From contig NZ_JOEH01000016.1 of assembly GCF_000719095.1 (NCBI RefSeq), forward strand, positions 62,001-126,000: a stretch of 64,000 nucleotides of DNA. The letters run 5' to 3'. How positions within the stretch are numbered: the first letter of the stretch is position 1; every line of letters begins with the position of its first letter. This document shows positions 8,089 through 16,946 of the stretch, in pieces. The notes below the pieces were generated by a model. It did no database searches, was not told where the DNA came from, and worked only from the letters and a program-made list of their open reading frames with translations. The position numbers were made by a program, and so were the translations under genes. Source of the DNA: Streptacidiphilus jeojiense (lineage in GTDB: Bacteria > Actinomycetota > Actinomycetes > Streptomycetales > Streptomycetaceae).

Positions 8089-9315
8089 ATGTCCCAGCAC
8101 GCGAACGCCGACCGTCCGGTACCCCTCGACGAGTACCCGGTGCACCAGGTGCCGCTCTCGATGCGCCATGTCGCGACCGGGGACCGCAACGCCTACGACC
8201 GCTGCATCTTCCATGTGTTCGACCACGACGGCGGCGCGCTGCTGATCACCGGCCTGGGGGTGTACCCGAACACCGGGGTGATCGACGCCTACGCGACCCT
8301 GCGCATCGGCGACCGGCTGTACGCCGTCCGGGCGTCCGACGCGCTGGGCGACGACCGGATGCAGCTGGCCGTCGGCCCGCTGCGGATCGAGGTGCACCGG
8401 CCGCTGCGCACGCTGCGGCTGGTCTGCGAACCCGACCCCGATGATCAGGACGCCGCCGCCCAGGGCGCCGGCGCCGAGGAGGGGCTCAGCTTCGACCTGA
8501 CCTGGGAGGCGGAGTTCCCGGCCCTGTGGGAGCCGCACCACGTGGCCCGCACCGGCGACCGGCTCACCCTGGAGGGGCGGCGCTTCGTCCAGGCGGGCGC
8601 CCCCTCCGGCACCATCCGCGCCGCCGGCGTCGAGTACACCGTCACCCCGGACGGCTGGACCGGCACCCGGGACCGCAGCTGGGGCGTCCGTCCGATCCCC
8701 GGCGAGCAGCCGGGGCGCGCCGCCGAGGAGCACCGCACCGAGGGCTTCCACTGGGTCTGGTGCCCGATCAGGTTCCGGGACCGGATGCTGATGGTGGTGC
8801 TCCAGGAGGACGCCGACGGCTACCGCACCCTGAACGACGCGGTCGCGGTGTACCGGGACGGCAGCGGGCGCAGGGACGAGCAGTTGGGCTGGCCCTACGT
8901 CGACATCGCCTACGCGCCGGGCGGCCGGGAGCCGCGCTCGGCGGTGATCCACCTCACCGACGCCGCCCGCAAGCCGCTGGAGGTCCGGGCCGAGGTGCTG
9001 CTCGGCAGCCCGCTGGCGGTCGGCGCCGGCTACCCGCCGGCACCGGACTGGCAGCACGGGACCTGGCAGGGCCGGGGCTGGAGCGAGCGCATGGTGTACA
9101 ACCTCGGCGATCCGAAGGGACTGGGCCCGGCCGCCTACGGGGTCACCGACCACGCGGCCCGGTTCACCCTGGACGGCGAGGTCGGCCACGGGATCTTCGA
9201 GCACGGCAGCTTCGGCCGCCACGACCCCAGCGGCTTCACCGACTTCGGCAGCGTCACGCGCAGCCGCGTCTCCAGCAGCGGCGTCCCGGGCACCCCGGAC
9301 GGAGGTCCCCGCTGA
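8089..9315 (+). CDS. CrtC/AttH-like conserved protein
   Basis: A 408-residue soluble protein without a signal peptide. I do not recognise a precise family; the beta-rich, tryptophan- and aspartate-containing sequence (YDRCIFHVFDHDGG, GTRDRSWGVRP, FHWVWCPIRF) suggests the lipocalin-like hydroxyneurosporene synthase (CrtC)/AttH fold, often seen beside lipid or steroid catabolic genes in actinobacteria. The start has a strong GGGGAGGA ribosome site. Its TGA overlaps the ATG of the kinase-like gene by one base, so the two are coupled. The perfect palindrome 28 bases upstream suggests repression by a TetR regulator responding to a lipid-like ligand. Confidence 0.5.
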   Translation: MSQHANADRPVPLDEYPVHQVPLSMRHVATGDRNAYDRCIFHVFDHDGGALLITGLGVYPNTGVIDAYATLRIGDRLYAVRASDALGDDRMQLAVGPLRIEVHRPLRTLRLVCEPDPDDQDAAAQGAGAEEGLSFDLTWEAEFPALWEPHHVARTGDRLTLEGRRFVQAGAPSGTIRAAGVEYTVTPDGWTGTRDRSWGVRPIPGEQPGRAAEEHRTEGFHWVWCPIRFRDRMLMVVLQEDADGYRTLNDAVAVYRDGSGRRDEQLGWPYVDIAYAPGGREPRSAVIHLTDAARKPLEVRAEVLLGSPLAVGAGYPPAPDWQHGTWQGRGWSERMVYNLGDPKGLGPAAYGVTDHAARFTLDGEVGHGIFEHGSFGRHDPSGFTDFGSVTRSRVSSSGVPGTPDGGPR

Positions 9316-10460
9316 TGCCGGCCGCCCCGCAGGCCCCGCGTCCGCGCACCACCACCCGCGACCCCGCCGAGCTGCAGCGCCGCCTCGCCGCCTGGGTGGC
9401 CGGCTGGCTGCCCGGGGCGACCGTGGGCGGGCTGACCGTACCGCCCTCCAACGGGATGTCCAGCGAGACGGTGCTGTTCGACCTGCGGCGGCCGGACGGC
9501 ACGGTCCAGCCCTGCGTGCTGCGGCTGGCCGCCGACACCAACGCCTACGCGGTGTTCCCGCGCTACGACATGGAGCGGCAGTACCGGGCGATCCGGCTGG
9601 TCGCCGAGCGGACCAAGGTGCCGGTGCCCCGGCTGCTGCGGCTGGAGACCGACCCGGCCCCGCTGGGCGCCACGGGATTCGTGATGGAACGGCTGGAGGG
9701 CCGGGTGCCCCCCGATGTGATGCCCTACACCTACGGCGGCAACTGGCTGTTCGACGCCGCCCCGGCCGAGCGGGCGCATCTGGAGCAGGCCACCCTGGAG
9801 GTGCTGGCCGGGCTGCACGCCGTCCCGGCGGAGGACGCCGCCTTCCTGGCGCCGACCGCCGCGCACGGCTCGTTCCGCAGCCCGCTGCGCCGGCACGTGG
9901 ACGAGCAACGCGAGTACTACGCCTGGGTGGTGGAAGGCCGGCCGCGCTCCCCGCTGATCGAGCGGGCCTTCGCCCGGCTGGAGCAGCTCTGGCCGCAGGA
10001 CGAGGGCCCGACCGTGCTGAGCTGGGGCGACGCCAGGGTCGGCAACATCGTCTACCAGGGCTTCGACCCGGTCGGGGTGCTCGACTGGGAGATGGCCTCG
10101 GTCGGTCCGCGCGAGCTGGACCTGGCCTGGCTGATCTTCCTGCACCGCTTCTTCCAGGACCTGACCGAGGGTTCCGGCCTGCCCGGGATGCCGGACTTCC
10201 TGGAACCGGACCGGATCTGCGCCCGCTACGCCGAACTCACCGGCCACACCCCGCGGGACATGGAGTTCCACCTGCTCTACGCGGCGCTGCGGCACGCCGT
10301 GGTGATGCTGCGGATCGGCTACCGGCAGCTGCACTTCGGCGAGGCCGAGGCCCCGGCCGACCCGGACCGGCTGATCATGCACCGGGCCAGGCTGGAGCAG
10401 CTGGTGGAAGCGGCACAGCCCGGCAGGCGGGAACCCGGTTCAGACGGCCACCGACCGTGA
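9315..10460 (+). CDS. APH-fold phosphotransferase (ACAD10-like)
   Basis: A 381-residue kinase-fold protein of the aminoglycoside phosphotransferase/choline kinase superfamily. The catalytic loop is VLSWGDARVGNIVY (the Brenner aspartate is present; the usual His is Trp) and the metal-binding motif is GVLDWEMASVG. This form resembles the family fused to acyl-CoA dehydrogenase in ACAD10, associated with hydroxy-acid or lipid phosphorylation, rather than antibiotic resistance. It is coupled to the preceding gene. Its last 21 bases overlap the 3' end of the convergent DUF4139 gene. Confidence 0.75.
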   Translation: MPAAPQAPRPRTTTRDPAELQRRLAAWVAGWLPGATVGGLTVPPSNGMSSETVLFDLRRPDGTVQPCVLRLAADTNAYAVFPRYDMERQYRAIRLVAERTKVPVPRLLRLETDPAPLGATGFVMERLEGRVPPDVMPYTYGGNWLFDAAPAERAHLEQATLEVLAGLHAVPAEDAAFLAPTAAHGSFRSPLRRHVDEQREYYAWVVEGRPRSPLIERAFARLEQLWPQDEGPTVLSWGDARVGNIVYQGFDPVGVLDWEMASVGPRELDLAWLIFLHRFFQDLTEGSGLPGMPDFLEPDRICARYAELTGHTPRDMEFHLLYAALRHAVVMLRIGYRQLHFGEAEAPADPDRLIMHRARLEQLVEAAQPGRREPGSDGHRP

Positions 10461-12059
10461 CGCCGTGATCTCGTAACCCAGTGTCAGGGTGCGGCGGTCG
10501 TCGGCGGCCAGGGTGAGGTCGTAGCGGACGATGCCGTCGGCGTCCACCCCCTCCGGCTGCGGCGAGCTGCGCTCCTTGTCCAGCCGGACGTCGACCGCGG
10601 TGATCTCCGAGACCGGGATGCGCTCGCGCACCACCACCGCCAGCGGCGCGGCGTCCGCGGGCGCGAAGCGGGACAGCGCTAGCCGGACGGTACGGGTGAT
10701 GACGGTCCGTCCGGTGACCGCCGTGGTGTCCCGGGACTCCTCGACCGAGCGGGTCACCCGGAAGGTGTCCTCGCTGCCGAAGGACAGCTCGGCCGGGGCG
10801 CCCTCGGCGGTGAAGCGCAGCTCGCCGCGGCCGACGAAGCCGCTGCCGCGGATCAGGTCGACCGGGCCGGACAGCAGCACCTGGCCGGTGCTGTTGCGGA
10901 ACCGGGCGACCTGGGTGACCAGGGCGGACAGCTCCGGGGCGGAGCTGTACTCGGCCGTGGCCGGCAGCGTCGCGGAGGCCAGCCCGATCCGGTGCGGCCG
11001 ACCGTCCGAGGGCAGGTCCACCGGCGCCGGCGCGACCAGCAGCCGGGCCTCGCCGCCGTCGTCCACCCCGGGCAGGGCAAGCGCGGCGGCCGAGGCGGCG
11101 GACGGCCCGGCCGGGCCGTCGTCCGCGGGGCCCACGGTCTGGATGTCGACCTCCCGCAGGTCCACCTCGATGGTCTTCCGCTCCTCCGGGGTGCGGTCCA
11201 CCAGCAGCAGCACGTCCTCGCCCAGCAGCGGAGGTTCAGCGGCCAGCGTGGTCCGGGCGGTGGAGAAGGAGAGCGCCGCGCCGGTCCAGTCCTCACCGGT
11301 GCGCTGCCAGGCGACCGCGTCGCACTGCAGCGCCAGCGAGGTCCCGTCGGCGGACAGTTCGGCGCGGTAGGCGGGCCGCCAGAGCGCGCAGGGGCTGAGG
11401 TGCACCAGCTGCAGCCGGGCCCCCTCCGGCAGCGGCTCGCCGGCTTCGATCACCACGTCGACGAAGGCGGACAGCACCAGCGGCTGCTCCTCGGCCGCGT
11501 CCAGCGCCTCCCGGGCGCTGCCGAGCTCGGTACGGGTCCTGGCGATGCGGCGCAGCAGCAGCCGCTGCGCCTCGCCGTGCCGGGTGTGCTCGTCGTAGGC
11601 CCGGTCCAGTTCGGCCGTCCAGCGCTGCGGGTCGGCCGCGCCGGCGCCGGCGCTCTCGGCGATGTCCCGGCGCAGCTCGTCCAGCAGCTGGTCCAGCACC
11701 GCGACCCGGGCCCCGGTGCGGTCCCGGTCCGCCTCCAACCGGCGCATCAGCTCGCCGAGTTCGTGCACCCGGTGGCGCAGCGCCGAGGCGTCCGGGCCCG
11801 GGGCGCCCTCCGGCGGCGGGGTGTAGAGCCGGACCAGGCGCACGTCGCGGATGTCCGCCCCGGCCCCCGGCGCCTCCAGTCCGGCGCGCAGTGACCGGTC
11901 CACGGCCAGCGGGCCGACCGGGCCCAGCCGCAGCCGGTGGGTGCCGGCCGGCAGCCCGCCGTCGAGCACGGCGGTGCGCGAGAGCTCGGCCCGGTCCTCC
12001 AGCAGGGTCACCGCGGTGACCGGGCAGGGGATCGCGCCGTCCTCGGTCTTCTCGGCCAT
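10440..12059 (-). CDS. DUF4139 (MuiA-like) protein, shorter paralogue
   Basis: A 539-residue protein of the mucoidy-inhibitor-A-like DUF4140/DUF4139 family. The N-terminal part (VTAVTLLEDRAELSR) matches DUF4140, residues of about 90-190 form a coiled coil rich in Arg, Glu and Leu, and the rest is the beta-rich DUF4139 domain with WQRTGEDWTGAALSFSTAR. There is no signal peptide. ATG 12059 follows GAGGAGCTGAGGAGC; an upstream GTG at 12101 overlaps the stop of the preceding paralogue. The function is unknown; the pair is clearly a tandem duplication that has diverged. Confidence 0.75.
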   Translation of the reverse strand: MAEKTEDGAIPCPVTAVTLLEDRAELSRTAVLDGGLPAGTHRLRLGPVGPLAVDRSLRAGLEAPGAGADIRDVRLVRLYTPPPEGAPGPDASALRHRVHELGELMRRLEADRDRTGARVAVLDQLLDELRRDIAESAGAGAADPQRWTAELDRAYDEHTRHGEAQRLLLRRIARTRTELGSAREALDAAEEQPLVLSAFVDVVIEAGEPLPEGARLQLVHLSPCALWRPAYRAELSADGTSLALQCDAVAWQRTGEDWTGAALSFSTARTTLAAEPPLLGEDVLLLVDRTPEERKTIEVDLREVDIQTVGPADDGPAGPSAASAAALALPGVDDGGEARLLVAPAPVDLPSDGRPHRIGLASATLPATAEYSSAPELSALVTQVARFRNSTGQVLLSGPVDLIRGSGFVGRGELRFTAEGAPAELSFGSEDTFRVTRSVEESRDTTAVTGRTVITRTVRLALSRFAPADAAPLAVVVRERIPVSEITAVDVRLDKERSSPQPEGVDADGIVRYDLTLAADDRRTLTLGYEITASRSVAV

Positions 12060-12070
12060 GCTCCTCAGCT

Positions 12071-12099
12071 CCTCCTGTCGGCCGTTCCTCCTGTCGGCC
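12071..12099. repeat. Duplicated Shine-Dalgarno segment
   Basis: On the minus strand GGCCGACAGGAGGA occurs twice with a 16-base period between the two DUF4139 genes. Each copy carries an AGGAGGA ribosome-binding core, and a third GAGGAGC lies next to the chosen ATG. Confidence 0.75.
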
Positions 12100-12100
12100 A

Positions 12101-14242
12101 CTAGAGCCTCCGGTTGCCGTCGACCACGGCCTTGGCCGCCGGGATCCTGACCGCGTAGCCGCCGTTCAACTGCTGCTTGGCGTGCGGCTCCAGGGTGACC
12201 CGCCAGACCCTCATCCCGCGCTGGTGCTGCTCGTCCTGCTCCGGCGGGACCACCGTCCAGGGCGGGTTCGCCTGCTGCTCCTCGACCTTGACGTCCTTGT
12301 CGCCGCCGACCGGGACCCGCTCGCGGACCTCCACGGTGACCGGCCGCCCGAGCCGGTTGACGAGTTCGATCTCGACCGAGTGCTCCAGCACGACGGTGCC
12401 GCCGCGCAGCCCGGCGGTCGACTCCCGCATCCGGGTGTGCCGGGCCACCTGCACGCTCTCGACCACCCCGATGCCGACCCGGCGGTGCTGCCCGGGGGCG
12501 AGCGTCGGCAGCTGAACCGTCATCAGATAGGCGCCGTCCACGGTGACCTCGGCCGCGCCGGCCAGCAGCGCGTGCGGACTGGTGTTGCCCAGCCGCACGG
12601 CCGCGTAGACCCGGGGGTCGACGGCCGGGACACAGATGTGCTCGGCGGCCAGTTCCACCGGGAACTCCAGCACCGGCACCGTGTGCCAGGCGCCGTCGGC
12701 GGGGACGTCCACGGTGGCCGCGGTGTCGTAGCGGTGGTCGAAGGATCCGGCGGAGCTGCGGACCGGCACGGAGCGCGGCGGCAGCGCCAGCCGCGCGACG
12801 GACTCGGCGCGCCGGCGGTACTCGGTCGCCACCGCGCCGGTGCCGGCCGCGCCGGGGCGCAGCAGCCCGCGCTCGGCGGCCGGTTCGTCCGGTCCGGCCA
12901 GGGCGAGCTGGGCGAGGTCGCGCAGGGCCTGGTCGGGCTCGGGCTGCTGGGCGGCCCCCGCCCCGAACGCCTTCTTGGCCTCGGACGGCGGTCCGCCGTA
13001 GCCGCCGGAGGGGGCCATCGGCGCCCGCATGGCCTGCATCGGCTGCGCGTACGCCGGCCCGCCGGGCGCGGGCGCCGGGGGCGCCGCCATGGCCGGCGGG
13101 AAGGGCACCGGGCCGCCGGTGGGGCCGGCCGAGCCCACCGACCGGGTCCGCACCGACTTCACGCTGAAGGTGTCCATGGCCAGGTCCGCGTCCTCCTCCA
13201 GCAGGCCCGCCGCGGCTCCGCCCGCCATCGCCGCGGAGGCCTGCGCCTCGACGGCGGCCGGCTTGGGGAAGGCGTCGTACCCGGTGAACAGCTCGGCGAG
13301 GCCGGACGGGGGCTCGCGCCGGAACATCGGTGCCACCTCGGTCTGCCTGCGGCCCAGCCGCAGCGAGCGGAGCTCGGGCAGTTCGGTGCGGCGGCGCAGG
13401 TCGGCGGTGGACAGGCCGAGCCGGACCCCGGTCCAGTCCTCGCCGGTGCGCTGGGCGACGACGGCTCGCATCGCCAGGCTGCCGCCGGGGGTGTCGCTGT
13501 GGATGCCGTCCAGCCGCAGGTGGTAGGTCGGCGTCCAGGTCGCGCCGGGGACCCCGTACTCCAGCTCCAGCTCGATCTCCGGCTCCGGCTGCTCCGGCTG
13601 CCCTGACGGCCCCTCCTCGGGCCCGGCGGCCCCGGCCTGATCGAGCGTCAGCACCACCGTGGTGCTCGGGCTGACCCGCTCGGTCGGCAGCGCCCCCGAG
13701 GCGGCGCGCAGCCGGCGCCGGGCGATCTCCGCCTCGCGCCGGGCCTCGCGTTCGGCGTCCTCGGCCGCGAGCAGCCGCTGCTGCAGCTCCCCCAGCCGGG
13801 TGTCGACGAAGTCGGCCAGCGCCAGCAGCGCGTCCGCCGGCGCGTGCCGAGGCGGGTCGCCCCGGCGCGGGACCGGCGGGACGGCGCGCAACGCGGCGGT
13901 GTGCTCCACCTGAGCGGCCAGCGCCGCCCGGGCCGCCCCGGCCGCGTCCGCCGCCTCCTCAGCCTCGTCGCAGGCGCTCCTCAGCGGCGACAGGTCCTCC
14001 ACCGAGGGCAGCGCCGCCTCGACCTCCCGCCGCACATCGAGCACCCGCAGCCGCTGCGGACCGCTGACCACAGCGGCCCGCAGACTGTGCGGGTCCAGCG
14101 CGAGCGGCAGCCCGCCGAGGGCGATCCGGAACGGACCCGGGCCGCTCCGAGCCCGGATCAGGGCACGGCGACGGCAGACCGCGCCCGAGGCGTACACCAC
14201 CACGGAGACGAGTCGACTGTCCTCGGAAGAGATGTCGGACAT
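12101..14242 (-). CDS. DUF4139 (MuiA-like) protein, longer paralogue
   Basis: A 713-residue DUF4140/DUF4139 protein. After the N-terminal domain (VSVVVYASGAVCRRRALI) comes a long coiled coil (about 90-185), the first part of the beta-rich domain (TPTYHLRLDG, QRTGEDWTGVRLGLSTADL), then a disordered Ala/Pro/Gly insert of about 150 residues (roughly 340-490) absent from the shorter paralogue, and the final beta domain (VEVRERVPVGGDKDVKV). ATG 14242 follows GAGGAGGT. It is the first gene of the pair. The family is known only from genetics in other bacteria; its role here is unknown. Confidence 0.75.
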   Translation of the reverse strand: MSDISSEDSRLVSVVVYASGAVCRRRALIRARSGPGPFRIALGGLPLALDPHSLRAAVVSGPQRLRVLDVRREVEAALPSVEDLSPLRSACDEAEEAADAAGAARAALAAQVEHTAALRAVPPVPRRGDPPRHAPADALLALADFVDTRLGELQQRLLAAEDAEREARREAEIARRRLRAASGALPTERVSPSTTVVLTLDQAGAAGPEEGPSGQPEQPEPEIELELEYGVPGATWTPTYHLRLDGIHSDTPGGSLAMRAVVAQRTGEDWTGVRLGLSTADLRRRTELPELRSLRLGRRQTEVAPMFRREPPSGLAELFTGYDAFPKPAAVEAQASAAMAGGAAAGLLEEDADLAMDTFSVKSVRTRSVGSAGPTGGPVPFPPAMAAPPAPAPGGPAYAQPMQAMRAPMAPSGGYGGPPSEAKKAFGAGAAQQPEPDQALRDLAQLALAGPDEPAAERGLLRPGAAGTGAVATEYRRRAESVARLALPPRSVPVRSSAGSFDHRYDTAATVDVPADGAWHTVPVLEFPVELAAEHICVPAVDPRVYAAVRLGNTSPHALLAGAAEVTVDGAYLMTVQLPTLAPGQHRRVGIGVVESVQVARHTRMRESTAGLRGGTVVLEHSVEIELVNRLGRPVTVEVRERVPVGGDKDVKVEEQQANPPWTVVPPEQDEQHQRGMRVWRVTLEPHAKQQLNGGYAVRIPAAKAVVDGNRRL

Positions 14243-14382
14243 CGTGCATGACCTCCTCGCCGGAACCTGCGTGCGAGCCACGTTAGAGGCTGGCACCGAC
14301 AAAGTCCGCGCTGTCCCCGAAATGGGACCGGCTCCGGAGGCCGGCTCCGCAGACCGGGTCCGGACGAGCGGGTCCGGACGGA

Positions 14383-16077
14383 TCAGAGCCCGGACAGTTG
14401 CTCCGTCAGGTCGGCCAGCCCGAAAGCCCCCTGGGACAGCGCCTCCATGTGCCAGGCCTTCAGGTCGAAGCCGGCCCCGTGCCGGGCCCTGGCCTGCTCC
14501 CGGCCGGCCCGCCAGGCGCGCTCGCCGAGCTTGTACCCGATGGCCTGGCCCGGCCAGCCCAGGTAGCGGACGATCTCGCTCTCCCGCATCTCGGCCGGGC
14601 TGCCGTTGTAGGCCGCGAAGAAGGCCGCGCCCAGCTCCGGCGTCCAGCGCTCGCCGGGGTGGAACGGGGAGTCGGCCGGGATCACCAGCTCCAGGTGCAT
14701 CCCGATGTCGATGATCACCCGGATGGTGCGCAGCATCTGCTCGTCCAGGAAGCCCAGCCGGCGGCCCGGGTCGGTGAAGAAGCCGAGCTCGTCCATCAGC
14801 CGCTCGGAGTACAGCGCCCAGCCCTCGGTCTCGGCGCTGACGCTGCCGAGGGTCATCTGGAACGTGGAGAGGCGGTCGGCGCAGCGCATCCGCTGGGTCA
14901 GGTGCAGGTGGTGGCCCGGAACGCCCTCGTGGTACCAGGTGCTGACGAGCTGCCAGGTCGGGAAGGTCTCCCGGTCCTGGACGGGCAGCCAGGTCCGGCC
15001 CGGACGGGAGAAGTCCAGGCTGGGCCGGGTGTAGTAGGGCGCGGCCGCGCTGCCGGCCGGGGCGATCATCGCCTCGACCTGCCGCAGCGGTCCGTCCAGG
15101 TCGAAGTGGGTGCCGTCGAGCGCGGCGACGGCCTCGTCCATCAGCTGCTGCAGCCAGCTGCGGATGCCCTCGACGCCCTTGACCGCGTGCCCGTGCGCCT
15201 CCAGGTGTTCGACGGCCTCCAGCGGCGCGGCCCCGGGGCGGACCCGGTCGGCCTCCACCCGCATCTCGGCGTCCAGGCGGTGGAACTCGGTCCAGGCCCA
15301 GGCGTAGGCCTCGTCCAGGTCGAGGTCGGCGCCGGTGCAGTAGCGGGCGGCCCGCAGGTAGTACTCGCGTCCGGCGATGTCGGGCGCGCCCGCGGCGGCG
15401 GGGGCGTAGCCGTCCCGGAGCCAGTCGCGGAAGTCAGCGGTGGCGGCGGTGGCCGCGGCGGCGGCGCGGTCGAGCCCGGGGCGCAGGGCGTCGGGGCCCC
15501 CGGTCACGAAGTCGGCGAACCAGCTGCTGCCCGCGTCCGCGCCGAGCCATCCGTCGAACTGTCCGATCAGCGTCTCCACCTGGCGCGGCCCGGAGTACAG
15601 CCCGCGCCGTAGGCCCTCGGTCAGGGTCGCCCGGTATCCCCGGAGCGCGGCCGGGGTGTTGCGCAACTTCCCGGCGACCACCGACCAGTCCTGCTCGGTC
15701 GCGGTCGGCAGCATGGTGAAGATCTGCCGGACCTGGTGCAGCGGCGAGGAGATGTTCCGCAGCGAGCGGAGGTGGTCCCCGGCCGCGTGGACCGCCCGGC
15801 GGGCACCGAGGCGTTCGGTGAGCAGCCGGGCGCAGGCCGCCTCGGCGGGGTCGGCGCGGATGTCAGCGGGGAGTGCGGCGAGCGCCTCCAGGGTGCGGCG
15901 GTCCAGCTCGTCGGCGGCGTCGAAGCCCGCCGGGGAGAGGTCGGGCTGGCGCTCGTCGTCCAGGTTGACGCCGAGGCCGGCGGCGACCCCGGGGTCCAGG
16001 GCGGCGTAGGCGTCGACATAGGCGTCGGCGAGCTGACGGGGGGTACGGGGGGCGCTGGCTGCAGATGAGTCGGACAT
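14383..16077 (-). CDS. DUF885 metallopeptidase-like protein
   Basis: A 564-residue cytoplasmic protein of the DUF885 family. The key motif WYHEGVPGHHLHL looks like a zinc-site HExxPGHH, with later glutamates in ETEGWALYSERLMDE that fit a gluzincin-type third ligand. Members are thought to be metallopeptidases or carboxypeptidases, mostly uncharacterised. ATG 16077 follows AGGA; a start at 16098 is possible. It begins five bases after the stop of the rhomboid-like gene, so the two are co-transcribed. Confidence 0.8.
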   Translation of the reverse strand: MSDSSAASAPRTPRQLADAYVDAYAALDPGVAAGLGVNLDDERQPDLSPAGFDAADELDRRTLEALAALPADIRADPAEAACARLLTERLGARRAVHAAGDHLRSLRNISSPLHQVRQIFTMLPTATEQDWSVVAGKLRNTPAALRGYRATLTEGLRRGLYSGPRQVETLIGQFDGWLGADAGSSWFADFVTGGPDALRPGLDRAAAAATAATADFRDWLRDGYAPAAAGAPDIAGREYYLRAARYCTGADLDLDEAYAWAWTEFHRLDAEMRVEADRVRPGAAPLEAVEHLEAHGHAVKGVEGIRSWLQQLMDEAVAALDGTHFDLDGPLRQVEAMIAPAGSAAAPYYTRPSLDFSRPGRTWLPVQDRETFPTWQLVSTWYHEGVPGHHLHLTQRMRCADRLSTFQMTLGSVSAETEGWALYSERLMDELGFFTDPGRRLGFLDEQMLRTIRVIIDIGMHLELVIPADSPFHPGERWTPELGAAFFAAYNGSPAEMRESEIVRYLGWPGQAIGYKLGERAWRAGREQARARHGAGFDLKAWHMEALSQGAFGLADLTEQLSGL

Positions 16078-16081
16078 GCTG

Positions 16082-16816
16082 TCATCCTGTCGCACCACTG
16101 CGCAGTGGTGACAGACCGTCGGCGTCCGAACCGGCCCGCGGACGCCGGTGCGGGCGCCAGTTCCCGCCGGGGACGTCCCTGGTGATCGGGTAGCAGGCGA
16201 CGCCCAGCAGGAAGGCGGTGAGGTGCCCGAGGTTGGTGAAGTCCCAGGCGACGGCGAACAGCACGGCGAAGAAGGCCGTGGTCGCGCCCAGGTACCACCA
16301 GCGCAGCGGGCGGGCGAAGAACCAGGTCAGCACGCCGACCGAGCCGGAGAGGCCGTAGCTGACGCCGATGTCGATGGTGTGCCTGGTGCTGAGCGGCAGC
16401 CGGCCCATGTTGATCAGCACGGCCACGGTGCCCTCGCTGACCAGGGTAGCCAGGATGTGCGCGATGGCGACCACGGCGAGCCAGCGCAGGGTGCCGAGCC
16501 AGCGTTCGACCGGGACGTGGAACAGCAGGAAGAGCGGCAGCCAGTAGGCGAAGCTCGGGGTCGCGGTCCAGAAGGCGCTGCTGACCAGCACCTTGATCGG
16601 ATGGTGCCGCAGCTCGATCAGATTGGTGCTGTGGCTGAACAGGAAGTACCGCCGGAACCTCGGTGACATCTGCACCAGGGCGAAGGTGTTGGCGCCGAGG
16701 ATCAGCAGGTAGAGGCAGGTGCCGGGGGCGGCCCTGACGAAGCGCCAGACGGCTGCGCCGCACCGACGGATCCAGGAGGTCCGGGCCGTTGCTGTGCTGC
16801 TCCCCTCCGACGTCAT
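16082..16816 (-). CDS. Rhomboid-like membrane protein
   Basis: A 244-residue protein with about six hydrophobic segments and basic ends. It has a YGLSGSVG motif in one helix, matching the rhomboid GxSG catalytic serine, and NLGHLTAFLLG in a later helix, matching the histidine/glycine helix, so an active Ser-His dyad is possible. The rest is divergent and it lacks a clear WR loop, hence rhomboid-like. It is transcribed with the DUF885 gene five bases downstream, which suggests a joint role in membrane or peptide proteolysis, but there is no direct evidence. Confidence 0.65.
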   Translation of the reverse strand: MTSEGSSTATARTSWIRRCGAAVWRFVRAAPGTCLYLLILGANTFALVQMSPRFRRYFLFSHSTNLIELRHHPIKVLVSSAFWTATPSFAYWLPLFLLFHVPVERWLGTLRWLAVVAIAHILATLVSEGTVAVLINMGRLPLSTRHTIDIGVSYGLSGSVGVLTWFFARPLRWWYLGATTAFFAVLFAVAWDFTNLGHLTAFLLGVACYPITRDVPGGNWRPHRRPRAGSDADGLSPLRSGATG

Positions 16817-16881
16817 GCCGCCATTGTCGCGGTTCGCGCCACCCCGGCGGCACGGACGCGCCCGCGTCCGGGGTCAGGGGA

Positions 16882-16916
16882 TTGACGCTCTTGCTGACAT
16901 GCAGTCTCATAAGAGC
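16882..16916 (+). promoter_or_regulatory. Promoter with inverted repeat upstream of diiron oxygenase
   Basis: A TTGACG -35-like box (16882-16887) overlaps the left arm of GCTCTT-N18-AAGAGC (16887-16916), inside which lies GAC-N5-GTC. The dyad over a promoter suggests an operator, plausibly for the TetR regulator encoded downstream. Confidence 0.4.
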
Positions 16917-16946
16917 GAAGGAGTCGTACCGAGGGAGGGCGTCGTG

